Shown piece after piece: positions 9,712-18,240 of a stretch of 64,000 bases of DNA. The stretch covers positions 2,871,001-2,935,000 of the forward strand of contig NZ_CP045298.1 of NCBI RefSeq assembly GCF_009363115.1, given 5' to 3'. Under the pieces are notes generated by a model. The model was not told the origin of the DNA. It made no database searches and saw only the letters and a list, made by a program, of their open reading frames with translations. Source of the stretch: Paenibacillus brasilensis (GTDB lineage: Bacteria; Bacillota; Bacilli; Paenibacillales; Paenibacillaceae). The translations under genes were made by a program, and so were the position numbers. How positions within the stretch are numbered: position 1 is the stretch's first letter; each line of letters starts with the position of its first letter.

Positions 9712-10425
9712 ATGACAAGGCCGCAAGTGAAGCTGAACGTAGCTGACGGTCAGTGGGCAGTAGAAATAGACGTCGACGGGACGGAAGACAGATCGGCGGC
9801 TGCAGCTGCCCGTTGGACGGGGCCTGTACCTGTACTGAACCCGGAACAGCGGACGGCATGGCTGGAGCAGCTCAAAGCGGAGCCTTGGGACATATACCGT
9901 TTCTTGCAGGGGGAGACCTGTCTCTCACTGGAAGATGTTGTTCAGGCAGCAGCCGAAACAGCTGCTCCCAGCCTGAAGGATGATATGGGTACAGCCGACG
10001 ACGTGAAGAAAGCTCTGCAGGCTGGACTGAAAAACGAGCCACACTGCTGTCTGGAGCTGATCGGAATGACGCGGGAAGAGCTGCTGGAGTACGTATTCAG
10101 CGCTTGGGCCGGAGAACTGTCCCATGTGCGAGGGACATCCCCTGCACTTGAGCCAACCTCGCGGTCAGAGGGTGGACGCAACGGATCGGCGGCGATTAGT
10201 GAATGGATTGCTGAATCTGCTGCCGAGGGAGCATTGCACCGCCCCGGTGCGGGCTTTCATGCGATTGAGATTCGTCTGCCGCAAAAGCTTGCTTCAAAGA
10301 ATGAAGCGGATATTACGGCTTTGCTGCCGGGATTACCCCGCGCGGAAGAGGCATTAAAGCTCATACGTGAGCGTGTAGCAGAGCGCGCTCGGGGAGCAAT
10401 TCCGCAAAAACGTCATACTCCGTAA
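9712..10425 (+). CDS. Uncharacterised protein in operon with the SNF2 helicase
   Basis: The 237-residue product is not recognised. It is acidic and alanine-rich with predicted mixed alpha/beta content, no signal peptide and no membrane segment. The ATG at 9712 has AAAGGATGAAGG at good spacing; an ATG at 9703 would overlap the ribosome site. The short intergenic stretch contains three copies of a GTAAAGAAAGTAG-like unit. The 45-bp gap suggests the product works with or is regulated with the helicase. That is inference only. Confidence 0.7.
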   Translation: MTRPQVKLNVADGQWAVEIDVDGTEDRSAAAAARWTGPVPVLNPEQRTAWLEQLKAEPWDIYRFLQGETCLSLEDVVQAAAETAAPSLKDDMGTADDVKKALQAGLKNEPHCCLELIGMTREELLEYVFSAWAGELSHVRGTSPALEPTSRSEGGRNGSAAISEWIAESAAEGALHRPGAGFHAIEIRLPQKLASKNEADITALLPGLPRAEEALKLIRERVAERARGAIPQKRHTP

Positions 10426-10575
10426 CAATTCGGGTGTATACTTCTTTTTTCGGGCCTATTCATCTGCATCGGACTGAATAACGGCTTCGAAGAGTGTCGA
10501 AAGTTCAGTTACAATAGGGGAACGAAAAGTGATAGCAAGTCATGCATTAATTGCGATATTGGAGGAGATACCAGC

Positions 10576-11481
10576 ATGAAACGACATATGCAACAGACGC
10601 GCCCCCCACAGCGCTGGACCAGGGCGCTCATTCCAGGGCTGATCCTGCCGGGGCTCCTGCTGGCGGCTTGTCAGCAGGGAGGCTCAGGTGGACAGGAAAG
10701 CGAGCCGTTGAAGTCATCTACGACGGTACAGGAAAATGCACCGTCTTCTACCCAGCCGGGGACGGCTGGCAGCAGCTCTGGCACGGGACAAGCCTCCACG
10801 GGCGCAGAAAGCGGACAAGCTGATGCCATGATGGCCATTCGAAGCCAAAATGCGCTGCAGGCGACGGCTAAGGAAGAGGATGGAACCGCGGTTGTAACGA
10901 ATGCGGAGGCTGACACGGTCGTTGTTAACAAAAAGCGCAGCTTGCCTATAGGCTATGTTCCGGGCGATCTGGTCGAGCCGAAGGTGCCGTTTTCCTTTGA
11001 GGGGCCGCATGAGAAGCGGCAAATGCGCAAGGAAGCGGCAGATGCGCTGGAGAAGCTGTTCGCAGGTGCCCAGAAGGATGGTATAGAACTGCGGGCAGTA
11101 TCGGGATATCGTTCCTATAAGCGACAGGTTTCCATTTTCAACAACAATGTAAAGACAAAGGGGCAGGCATATGCCACTCAAGTCAGCGCCGTACCGGGGA
11201 CGAGCGAGCATCAGACAGGATTGGCGATCGACGTATCCAGCCCAAGTGTGGGCAATGCGCTGGAGCAAGCCTTTGGCGCTTCCAAAGAAGGCGAATGGCT
11301 GGCAAAGCATGCGCCGGAATACGGATTTATTATTCGTTATATGAAGGGTAAGGAAGATGTGACTGGCTATGTGTACGAGCCTTGGCATATTCGTTACGTG
11401 GGAGAAGATATTGCAGAGGATGTAACCAAGCAGGGATTAACTCTTGAAGAATATTTCGGCGAAAACAAAATCAAGCTGTAG
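10576..11481 (+). CDS. D-Ala-D-Ala carboxypeptidase-like lipoprotein (VanY, peptidase M15B)
   Basis: The 301-residue protein has a signal peptide with lipobox LLAAC (Cys about 34), a disordered Ser/Gly/Gln linker, and a C-terminal M15B domain. The domain carries SGYRSYKRQ (near 176), the zinc site SEHQTGLAIDVS (near 211) and EPWHIRYVG (near 267). These hold the His/Asp/His zinc ligands and catalytic Glu of the family. It should trim the terminal D-Ala from peptidoglycan stem peptides outside the membrane. TTGGAGGAGA precedes the ATG. A terminator follows, so it is probably a single-gene unit upstream of the amidoligase operon. No VanR/S pair is present, so resistance is not implied. Confidence 0.9.
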   Translation: MKRHMQQTRPPQRWTRALIPGLILPGLLLAACQQGGSGGQESEPLKSSTTVQENAPSSTQPGTAGSSSGTGQASTGAESGQADAMMAIRSQNALQATAKEEDGTAVVTNAEADTVVVNKKRSLPIGYVPGDLVEPKVPFSFEGPHEKRQMRKEAADALEKLFAGAQKDGIELRAVSGYRSYKRQVSIFNNNVKTKGQAYATQVSAVPGTSEHQTGLAIDVSSPSVGNALEQAFGASKEGEWLAKHAPEYGFIIRYMKGKEDVTGYVYEPWHIRYVGEDIAEDVTKQGLTLEEYFGENKIKL

Positions 11482-11493
11482 CAGTCAAAAGCA

Positions 11494-11525
11494 AAGCTGT
11501 AATCCTGTGGGATTGCAGCTTTTTT
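11494..11525 (+). terminator. Terminator after the VanY-like gene
   Basis: AAGCTGTAATCC (11494-11505) pairs with GGATTGCAGCTT (11510-11521, one G-T pair) around a TGTG loop; a T-run follows. Confidence 0.9.
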
Positions 11526-11574
11526 ACATATTTTTCTTTCCAAATTGAACCTTTTCAAGGTAGAATCTCGTATA

Positions 11575-12099
11575 GTGATTGACGACAGAAGCGTGCAGGA
11601 AGGGAAGGGAATCATCATTTATTATTCATTAACGTATCGGGAATGGTCAGAAGACACACAAAAGGAACTGCGCAGCCTGACACGGGAATCCGTATCGGGA
11701 GATGAGCTGTTTCTGCGCAAGCTTGTAGACGCTACGCGTCTCCATGACAAACTATGGGCACATATCTCCAATGAAAGTGAGGATCACACAGAGCATTCCG
11801 TCTATGTGACCGAATTTACAGGGGAACGTGCGAAGCCTTACGGCGCATCAATTACGGACCTCGTACTGGCAAGTGATGAAGGCTACGCCTCAACGTTCAG
11901 CGTGCTTTACTGGGTATGGCATGAGCCTGCATTTCGTAGTATGGAGCACCGGGAAGGCTCCGTATTTACGCTGGAGCTAGCCCATCGGCTATTGGATCAC
12001 TATACGGTGCTGGGTGGCACAACGTATGAATTTGTTTATTCTGTACTGGACCCACAACTGAAAAAGGTACATCTGTTTGTGAAGGAGGTCGATCTGTGA
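11575..12099 (+). CDS. Uncharacterised protein, first gene of the amidoligase/DUF350 operon
   Basis: The protein is up to 184 residues and I do not recognise a named family. It has no signal peptide or membrane helix. The middle (VYVTEFTGERAKPYGA) and the end (VYSVLDPQLKKVHLFVKEVDL) look like beta strands. The start is uncertain. The frame is open from a TTG at 11545 and has a GTG at 11575, both poorly served by ribosome sites. The strong GGAAGGGAAGGGA at 11598-11610 instead points to an ATT or ATC codon at 11611-11617. Its stop overlaps the next ATG (TGATG), which ties it to the lipoprotein, ligase and DUF350 genes. Soluble proteins of the DUF4178/DUF2491 kind occupy this place in related operons, but I cannot prove homology. 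Confidence 0.65.
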   Translation: MIDDRSVQEGKGIIIYYSLTYREWSEDTQKELRSLTRESVSGDELFLRKLVDATRLHDKLWAHISNESEDHTEHSVYVTEFTGERAKPYGASITDLVLASDEGYASTFSVLYWVWHEPAFRSMEHREGSVFTLELAHRLLDHYTVLGGTTYEFVYSVLDPQLKKVHLFVKEVDL

Positions 12100-12437
12100 T
12101 GGAGCACTCTTGGGAGAAAATCAAATCCAAGCCCGGCTCTCGTACACGGATGGCGGCCTTTGCCCTGATGCTGGCTGTGCCAGCCGTCCTGACGGGCTGC
12201 GGTGACGACGAGTATTATGACTGCGATGAGCTTCCTGTATCGGAGCAAACAGCGTGTCGGGATTCAGGCAGCAGCGGGTATTACTATGGCGGATCGACTT
12301 ATTATAGCGGAGGCTCCTCCTATCATAGCAGTCGTTCCTCTTCAAGCTCTTACCGCAAAAGCTCATCTTCATCTTCCGGCTCACACAGCGGCTTTGGCAG
12401 TAGTGGCTCACGTAGCGGCTTTTCCTCCGGAGGTTAA
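12099..12437 (+). CDS. Small Ser/Gly/Tyr-rich lipoprotein (YgiB/DUF4247-like context)
   Basis: The protein is about 112 residues. The signal peptide ends at VLTGC (Cys about 29), followed by an acidic segment (GDDEYYDCDELP) and a low-complexity tail of Ser, Gly and Tyr ending SGFSSGG. AAGGAGG at 12083-12089 serves the ATG at 12099. The gene overlaps its predecessor by one base and ends one base before the ligase start. Known E. coli parallels are YgiB and YjfM, small lipoproteins encoded next to glutathionylspermidine-synthase-like ligases. The Ser/Gly tail could be the ligase target; that is speculation. Confidence 0.75.
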   Translation: MEHSWEKIKSKPGSRTRMAAFALMLAVPAVLTGCGDDEYYDCDELPVSEQTACRDSGSSGYYYGGSTYYSGGSSYHSSRSSSSSYRKSSSSSSGSHSGFGSSGSRSGFSSGG

Positions 12438-12438
12438 A

Positions 12439-13875
12439 ATGAGTATGCGTACCATTCGGCAACTGCCCTATGATCATGACGAGCTTTTTAGCGGCGAAAT
12501 CAGCCGTATGATCCCGTACCATCGCATGTATGGCAAATCCTACTGTGTACCCGCGTTAACGATGTTTCAGGAAACTGAGCTGGCAGATCTTCAGGCTGCA
12601 TCTGAGGCGGTACATAGCATCTATCGCAAGGTTCAGCACTTCGTCCAGCGCTATATGCCAGATGAGTACCTGGTGGAACGATTGGGTATCCATCCGGGTC
12701 TGCTGCGTGCTGCGCGCATGGAGGCTGCGCCGGATGGAATTACCCGACAGGACTGGATTGTGGGGGAAGCGGGTATCAAGTGCATTGAGAACAATACGGA
12801 CACCCCGACTGGAATTCCCGAGGTAGCCTATCTCGAAGGGAAGCTGCTGGAGATACTGAATGAGGCCGGAGGCTCACGGGAAGATACTGCTCTATTGGGA
12901 CCGTCAGCTGGAATGGATGATGCCATTCAGCGTGCACTGATTGATTTGATTCATTTTTATAGCAGCAAGGGATTAGGCACAAAAGTGTATTTTACTTGCT
13001 ATGACTGGCATATTGAGGATCAGACCAACACGAAATATATCATGCGCTTGTGTGAACAAGCCGGATTTGAAGTGGTTTATGCGCCCTTGGAAGAGCTGGA
13101 GATTATCCCGGGTGAAGGATTGTATCACCGGGGAGAGCCCATACACATCCTCTACCGCCTGTATCCGCTGGAATATCTGATTGATGACCGGGAAGAGGAC
13201 ACGGGGCTAGAGGTGGGGCAGGCGCTAATGGATATGGTAGCGGACGGTAAGGTAGGATTAATCAATCCGCCGCAGCATATTATTACCCAAAGCAAGGGGT
13301 TCACAGCAACCATATGGTCGCTGTATGAGCGCAATGAGCAGACACCAGAGTTCTGCGGCTTTCGCTTGTTTAACGACCAGGAGCTGGAGGTGATAAGAAC
13401 CTACCTGCTGCCTACGTATTTTGAACCAACGGTGTTTATGCAAAATGAACAGCCTTATGTGGCCAAAGGAATATGGGGCCGGGAGGGAAAAGGGACGCAT
13501 CTGATTGTGTCTGCCGATACCGAAAATAAGCTGGAAGTTCCAGCTCTGACGGAACAATGGGCGAAGGCTGTCCCGTCTAACGTCTCTGATGAAGCAGATG
13601 CTCCGCTAACGCCTGAGCAGGAGGAGGCCGCACATATTGCCGCTTATTACGAAAGCCAACCCAAGATTTATCAGCGGCTGTGGCCTATGCAAAGCGCAGA
13701 GGTGCAGACCGAGGAAGGGCTTTATCATGGCTATGTGCTGACCGGCGTGTTTGTTATCGGCGGGAGGTTTGCGGGCATCCTGCCACGAATCGGGGAAAAG
13801 GTCACCGGCGATATGGCCTATTATTGTGCAGCCGCCGTTCCGACCGTATCTCATGAGTCACCTGGGCGCTCTTAG
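12439..13875 (+). CDS. ATP-grasp amidoligase, glutathionylspermidine-synthase family
   Basis: The product is 478 residues. The sequence matches the synthetase domain of glutathionylspermidine synthase and its stand-alone relatives YgiC/YjfC. Landmarks are YHRMYGKSYCVPALTMF, KCIENNTDTPTGIPEV, YRLYPLEYLIDDRE, the nucleotide-site NPPQHIITQSKGFTATIW and the C-terminal GVFVIGGRFAGILPRIGEKV. These enzymes form an amide bond using ATP. The frame is open from 12202, but GGAGG at 12429-12433 selects the ATG at 12439. No glutathione amidase domain is attached, and bacilli lack glutathione, so the true substrate is probably a peptide or polyamine. Coupled with the lipoprotein gene upstream. Confidence 0.88.
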   Translation: MSMRTIRQLPYDHDELFSGEISRMIPYHRMYGKSYCVPALTMFQETELADLQAASEAVHSIYRKVQHFVQRYMPDEYLVERLGIHPGLLRAARMEAAPDGITRQDWIVGEAGIKCIENNTDTPTGIPEVAYLEGKLLEILNEAGGSREDTALLGPSAGMDDAIQRALIDLIHFYSSKGLGTKVYFTCYDWHIEDQTNTKYIMRLCEQAGFEVVYAPLEELEIIPGEGLYHRGEPIHILYRLYPLEYLIDDREEDTGLEVGQALMDMVADGKVGLINPPQHIITQSKGFTATIWSLYERNEQTPEFCGFRLFNDQELEVIRTYLLPTYFEPTVFMQNEQPYVAKGIWGREGKGTHLIVSADTENKLEVPALTEQWAKAVPSNVSDEADAPLTPEQEEAAHIAAYYESQPKIYQRLWPMQSAEVQTEEGLYHGYVLTGVFVIGGRFAGILPRIGEKVTGDMAYYCAAAVPTVSHESPGRS

Positions 13876-13979
13876 CCTTTTTACATGATTAACAAGTATT
13901 AAAATATAATTATTCATAGTATTAAGTATGCATATGCTTAAATGTCACTATGGTTAAGTATTTATAAGGAGGAAGAGGA

Positions 13980-14393
13980 TTGGACTCACAAATCAGCATG
14001 GGGAACGCATTGGGCAATGTAGGCATCGGCCTGCTTATCCTGTTTGCCATCTTAATCGTAGGTTATTTTGTGTTCAGCTTGCTGACACGTTATAACGATA
14101 ATCAGGAAATCGCATGCGGCAATGAGGCGGCAGGCATCTATATGGGGGCAAAGCTGCTGGGTTTGTGTATTATCGTGGGCATGGTGTCATACAGCAGCCA
14201 TTCATGGCTCGATATGCTGATTTGGTCAGCCGTAGGCATAGTGGTGCTGTGTTTGGTCTATGTTATTTTTGATCTGTTGACTCCGCGTACCAAAGTGTGC
14301 GAGGAAATTGCCAAAGGCAATGTGGCTCTGGCGCAACTGCTGCGCTCGATCATTGTCGGGGTGTCATTTGTGGTGGGTACATTTTTGATGTAG
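13980..14393 (+). CDS. DUF350 (UPF0719) integral membrane protein
   Basis: The 137-residue protein has four predicted membrane helices in two similar halves. Each half ends with a conserved loop (YNDNQEIACGNEAAGIYMGAK and TPRTKVCEEIAKGNVALAQ), the DUF350 signature. The start is TTG at 13980 behind AAGGAGGAAGAGG. DUF350 proteins (E. coli YjfL) recur beside ATP-grasp ligases of this type. A 104-bp AT-rich gap without a clear promoter separates it from the ligase gene, so co-transcription is probable. A terminator follows. Confidence 0.88.
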   Translation: MDSQISMGNALGNVGIGLLILFAILIVGYFVFSLLTRYNDNQEIACGNEAAGIYMGAKLLGLCIIVGMVSYSSHSWLDMLIWSAVGIVVLCLVYVIFDLLTPRTKVCEEIAKGNVALAQLLRSIIVGVSFVVGTFLM

Positions 14394-14435
14394 CCCTGGA
14401 TAGAGAATGGGTATAAAGAAGGTATGTAAAAGGAT

Positions 14436-14472
14436 CTGCAAAAACCGCACAGCGGAATTGCAGGTTTTTTTT
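14436..14472 (+). terminator. Terminator of the amidoligase/DUF350 operon
   Basis: CTGCAA (14436-14441) pairs with TTGCAG (14458-14463) around an inner CCGC/GCGG hairpin, followed by eight Ts. Confidence 0.85.
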
Positions 14473-14594
14473 ATTTTATGGATATCTGTCGCTTCTGTAG
14501 GGACTATTCCGCAAGGCTACGGGTGATACTGCATAGCAAAAAGGAATTTGCTGCACGCATCAAGTCAAATTGCAGAGAAAGGAATCCAGATCAT

Positions 14595-15671
14595 ATGAGT
14601 ATCTCCATCTCCCCAACCAAACTCATTCGCATGGGTGTCATCGGCCTTGGCCTGATCGCTGAATATCACATTAGATCACTGCATACGATCTCCGGGGTTT
14701 CCATTGTGGCCGTCAGTGATGTGAACCCCAATCGCCTTCAATATATTGGAGAACAATTGCAGCTGCCCGCTTATAAGCAGTATCCCCATTATGAAGCCTT
14801 AATCCGTGACCCGGAGGTAGATGCGATTCTGTCGCTGACACCGAACGATGTGCATTTTGACATTATCCGTATTGCGCTGGAAGAACACAAAGCCGTCCTG
14901 GCAGAAAAACCGTTAACACTCACGTGGCAGGAAGCGGATCAGTTGAAAAAGCTATATACAGCGAACCCGGTACCTTTGCTGGTTCATTATAAGCATCGTT
15001 ACGGTAGAGCCTTCCAGTATGCCAAGCAATTGCTGGATGAACACAAGCTGGGCAGCATTTATAACATTCAATTCCGATATCTGATGGATGCATTCTCACC
15101 GTATCGGCAACATCCGTATACATGGCGCCATAATTTAGCCAAGGCAGGCTCCGGGGTTGTGGGCGATACAGCCTCGCATATTATTGACCTGGCTCGTTTT
15201 CTGGTAGGGGAATTTAAAAGTGTCGCAGCGCTGCTTCATACGATTACACCCGAACGTCCTGATCCGGTTACAGGTTTGCCTGTAAAGGTGGATGTGGAAG
15301 ACTTCGCTTCCTTCCATGGAATTTTAGGCGATAGTACGGTGGGTACATTCATCACCCACAAAAATGCCATAGGCAAACGCCACGATATCGAAGTGGATAT
15401 CTACGGCGAACTCGGTACGCTGCACGCCAGTCTCAATAACCGGGAAAATATCCGCATTGTGCTGCGGGATCCGGAGCACCCGGATGCCGAATACGAGACT
15501 TGGGCTGTCCCTGCTATCTATGATCATACGGCCTATGGAGACTTCGTGAAGCTGGCAAGAGGGGAGTTCGTGGCTCGTGCCCCATTGTTCGAGGACGGGT
15601 ATAAGAACCAATGGGTCCTTGAAAAAATACTGCAATCGTGGAAAGAGAACGGACGTTTAGTGGAAGTGTAG
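14595..15671 (+). CDS. Gfo/Idh/MocA-family oxidoreductase
   Basis: The product is 358 residues. The N-terminal Rossmann fold starts MGVIGLGLIAEYHIRSL and includes the AEKPLTLTWQEADQL signature after SLTPNDVHFD. The C-terminal beta domain contains GSGVVGDTASHIIDLARF, with the usual catalytic-site His. Family members oxidise or reduce sugars, inositols or related polyols with NAD(P). The substrate is unknown. The frame is open from 14478, but AGAAAGGAAT fits the ATG at 14595. It stands alone between two terminators and a convergent exporter gene. Confidence 0.9.
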   Translation: MSISISPTKLIRMGVIGLGLIAEYHIRSLHTISGVSIVAVSDVNPNRLQYIGEQLQLPAYKQYPHYEALIRDPEVDAILSLTPNDVHFDIIRIALEEHKAVLAEKPLTLTWQEADQLKKLYTANPVPLLVHYKHRYGRAFQYAKQLLDEHKLGSIYNIQFRYLMDAFSPYRQHPYTWRHNLAKAGSGVVGDTASHIIDLARFLVGEFKSVAALLHTITPERPDPVTGLPVKVDVEDFASFHGILGDSTVGTFITHKNAIGKRHDIEVDIYGELGTLHASLNNRENIRIVLRDPEHPDAEYETWAVPAIYDHTAYGDFVKLARGEFVARAPLFEDGYKNQWVLEKILQSWKENGRLVEV

Positions 15672-15838
15672 GGGGCAAGCATATAAACTGTGGCCCACAA
15701 GATGGAATCTTGAAAAGGTGATTCTCTTGCGGTTCACAGTTCCGCTCGTTTGCATCCATTCAAATGACCCCTGCTTCAATCTTTTGAATAATGGTCAGCA
15801 GGAAGGATTCAGCCAAGCTGTTTTTCAAAATAGCCTCT

Positions 15839-17308
15839 TTATCTCTTTTCCTGCTGTACCTTTGCCCGTCTGGCTCCAATCAGCCGCCAGCCAGTCAGCA
15901 GGGCTCCTACAAGACAGATGGATGCGGAAGTCATGAAAACCACATGCATTCCTGACAGAAAAGTTTCCGGGTGACCCGGAATTAATCCGGTAACGCGATA
16001 TCCAGCCTCTTTGCTCATGATATAAAACAGGATAGATGTGGCCAGCGTGATCCCTACCACCATACCAACGTTACGGACCAGCGAGTTGACACTTCCGGCT
16101 GAGCCGAGCTGTGTACGAGGGACCTTGGACATAATCAGCGAATTGTTAGGCGATTGGAATAAACCGCTGCCGATGCCCAGCATTGCGATCCACAGTCCTA
16201 CGAACGAAACGGGACTGCCTGCATGAAGGCGAGCCAGGCCAATCTGGGCGACTACCATGACTACCAGTCCGGCAAAGGTGAGCAGTTCAGACCCGATTTT
16301 ATCTGAAAGCGCACCGCTGAGAGGGGCAACGATAACCATGGAGATGGGAAACAGCATGAGCAGGAACCCGGCATAAAAAGGCGACAAGTTCAGCATATTC
16401 TGCGCATAAAAAGGCGAAATGATATTAAAGCAGAAGTTAGCGGCGAATACGAGAAAAGCGCACAAAATACTGAGCGAGAACAACGGATTCTTAAATAAGG
16501 TGAGCTGCAACAAGGGCTGTGGACGGCGAATTTCCACCCGAAGGAATACCGCAAAAGCAATGACGGCAATTACCAGCAAAGCAATGATACGGCTGTCTTC
16601 ATATCCGACCTGTTGCCCCAGCAGTAATCCGGCGAACAAAGTGAGGATAAAAACAGCAAACACCAGGCTGCCAGGAACGTCGATCTTGTCGTTCACCTTG
16701 ATCAGATCCTTTGGCAGCAGCTTCCAACCGAGAAAAACGGCCACCAGACCAATCGGTACATTGACCCAGAAAATATATTGCCAGCCTAGCGAAGAGACGA
16801 TAATTCCACCCAAGCTGGGTCCCGCGATACTGCCGAGGGAAACGAAGGTTCCGATTAGGCCGAGCGCCTTGCCTCGTTCAGTGGAAGGGAAGATATCCGT
16901 GACGATTCCCTGGCTGTTGGCCATGGTCATGGATGCTCCGAGCGCCTGAATGATTCGGGAGATCACCAACATGGGCAGCGAATGGCTGAGACCACACAGC
17001 AGTGAGCCAAGGATGAACACGATCGTGCCGATCTTGAATATTTTGATTTTGCCGACTATATCTCCAAGTTTGCCAAAAAATAAAATAGCTGTACATATAG
17101 CCATCAAATAGGCGGTTGTTACCCATTCAATTTGGGCTACGGGTAAATGTAACGTGCGGGACAACACCGGTAGAGCAATATTGACGATGCTTCCATCCAG
17201 GGTGGACATAAACGTGAACAGATTCAATACAATCAAAATCATCCATCGTTTCTTCTGGATTTCGGTATTTTCCTGATATGTTGCAGCGGTTGTAGCGGTT
17301 GAACTCAT
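15839..17308 (-). CDS. MFS multidrug exporter (DHA2/EmrB-QacA type)
   Basis: The product is 489 residues with about 14 membrane helices. Motifs are LDGSIVNIALPVLSRTLH in helix 1, LFFGKLGDIVGKIKIF (motif A) and the antiporter motif GLIGTFVSLGSIAGPSLGG. It exports drugs against a proton gradient. The start is ATG 17308 with GAGGTG at proper distance; the in-frame GTG at 17317 is part of that ribosome site. It is divergent from a MarR regulator at 17473 and the region between holds two matching palindromes, so it is very probably repressed by that MarR protein. Confidence 0.92.
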   Translation of the reverse strand: MSSTATTAATYQENTEIQKKRWMILIVLNLFTFMSTLDGSIVNIALPVLSRTLHLPVAQIEWVTTAYLMAICTAILFFGKLGDIVGKIKIFKIGTIVFILGSLLCGLSHSLPMLVISRIIQALGASMTMANSQGIVTDIFPSTERGKALGLIGTFVSLGSIAGPSLGGIIVSSLGWQYIFWVNVPIGLVAVFLGWKLLPKDLIKVNDKIDVPGSLVFAVFILTLFAGLLLGQQVGYEDSRIIALLVIAVIAFAVFLRVEIRRPQPLLQLTLFKNPLFSLSILCAFLVFAANFCFNIISPFYAQNMLNLSPFYAGFLLMLFPISMVIVAPLSGALSDKIGSELLTFAGLVVMVVAQIGLARLHAGSPVSFVGLWIAMLGIGSGLFQSPNNSLIMSKVPRTQLGSAGSVNSLVRNVGMVVGITLATSILFYIMSKEAGYRVTGLIPGHPETFLSGMHVVFMTSASICLVGALLTGWRLIGARRAKVQQEKR

Positions 17309-17340
17309 GATTAGCACCTCTTCGTCGTTGGGTATTACTG

Positions 17341-17405
17341 TTTAGTTGCGCATGCAACTAAATGACAGTTCTAGTTTACAGCAAATTAGTTGCGTGTGCA
17401 ACAAT
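17341..17405. promoter_or_regulatory. Two MarR-type operators between exporter and marR genes
   Basis: Site 1 at 17341-17362 is TTTAGTTGC-GCAT-GCAACTAAA with perfect 9-bp arms. Site 2 at 17386-17405 is TTAGTTGC-GTGT-GCAACAAT. The shared core TTAGTTGC-N4-GCAA, the spacing of about four helix turns and the divergent position fit binding by the MarR protein and control of both genes. Confidence 0.75.
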
Positions 17406-17472
17406 ATTGTTGTAAACTTTGCTTTGGTCCCAACTGCGGATTTGAAATTTTTAAGCCAATGAGGTGTATTTG

Positions 17473-17895
17473 ATGAGAAAAAAAACGATTGGAAAGTTGA
17501 TTTCCCACCTACAGCGCCGAAATCAAAAAATATTGTCTAAAAAATTGGCTCCGTACGGAATCGGCAGTGGCGGCCAGCACAGCTTTTTAAAGCTTATTTT
17601 GCAGCGTCCAGGCATTACACAGGAACAATTGACGAATGAACTTAAATTTGACAAGGCAACTACAGCACGTTCGGTGAGACAATTGGAGGAATCCGGCTAC
17701 ATTGAGCGGAAAACAGACCCGAATGACCGGCGTTCCCATCTTTTGTCACCCACGGCCAAGGCATTAGAGTTTTCTCCTGTCCTGCAAGGAATTCTGGAAG
17801 AACTCAATGCTGGCCTTGTCCGTAATTTATCTGACGAGGAAGAAGATATTCTCATCGACTTGCTGCAAAGAATTAGTGTAGAGCCCGACGAATAA
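17473..17895 (+). CDS. MarR-family transcriptional regulator
   Basis: The 140-residue winged-helix protein has the MarR recognition region GITQEQLTNELKFDKATTARSVRQLEESGYIERK and the wing DPNDRRSHLLSPTAKA. GAGGTG at 17461-17466 fits the ATG at 17473. It lies divergent to the drug exporter at 15839-17308 with two palindromic sites between, so it probably represses the exporter and itself until a drug or phenolic ligand binds. Confidence 0.9.
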   Translation: MRKKTIGKLISHLQRRNQKILSKKLAPYGIGSGGQHSFLKLILQRPGITQEQLTNELKFDKATTARSVRQLEESGYIERKTDPNDRRSHLLSPTAKALEFSPVLQGILEELNAGLVRNLSDEEEDILIDLLQRISVEPDE

Positions 17896-18153
17896 AAAAA
17901 TACAGAGTTCGAATTTTTTATGAAAAATGCTGAAACATTCCCTTTGTTTTCATTAGTCAAAGAAAAAGTAGCCATCACAGAGGATGCCCTGCGACATTCC
18001 CCTCCTTAGATCAAAATCCATTCCGTCCAAGTCATGTGAATATGTTGCTGAATCGACTCGATTTCATTCTACCAGCTCTTCATTTCTATAGAATTCCCAG
18101 CAACTGATTGCGAAAAGCACAGGAAATCTTGGGAAAATGCCCTATGGATTCAA

Positions 18154-18183
18154 TTGAATAATCCTTACAATTAATAGTATAGA
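18154..18183 (+). promoter_or_regulatory. Sigma-A-type promoter for the sugar permease pseudogene
   Basis: TTGAAT (18154-18159) and TATAGA (18178-18183) are separated by 18 bp, about 60 bp before the start codon. The rest of the 17896-18240 gap shows no gene. Confidence 0.5.
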
Positions 18184-18240
18184 CAATGCATAATCACGTT
18201 TGCAGCGCATTGAGCGGCTATAATTTGAAGGGAGTTGAAC

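Noticed and set aside
10576..11481. VanY-type vancomycin resistance locus
   Set aside because: Only the carboxypeptidase is present; no VanRS, VanH, VanA/B or VanX genes accompany it, so a normal cell-wall role is more likely.
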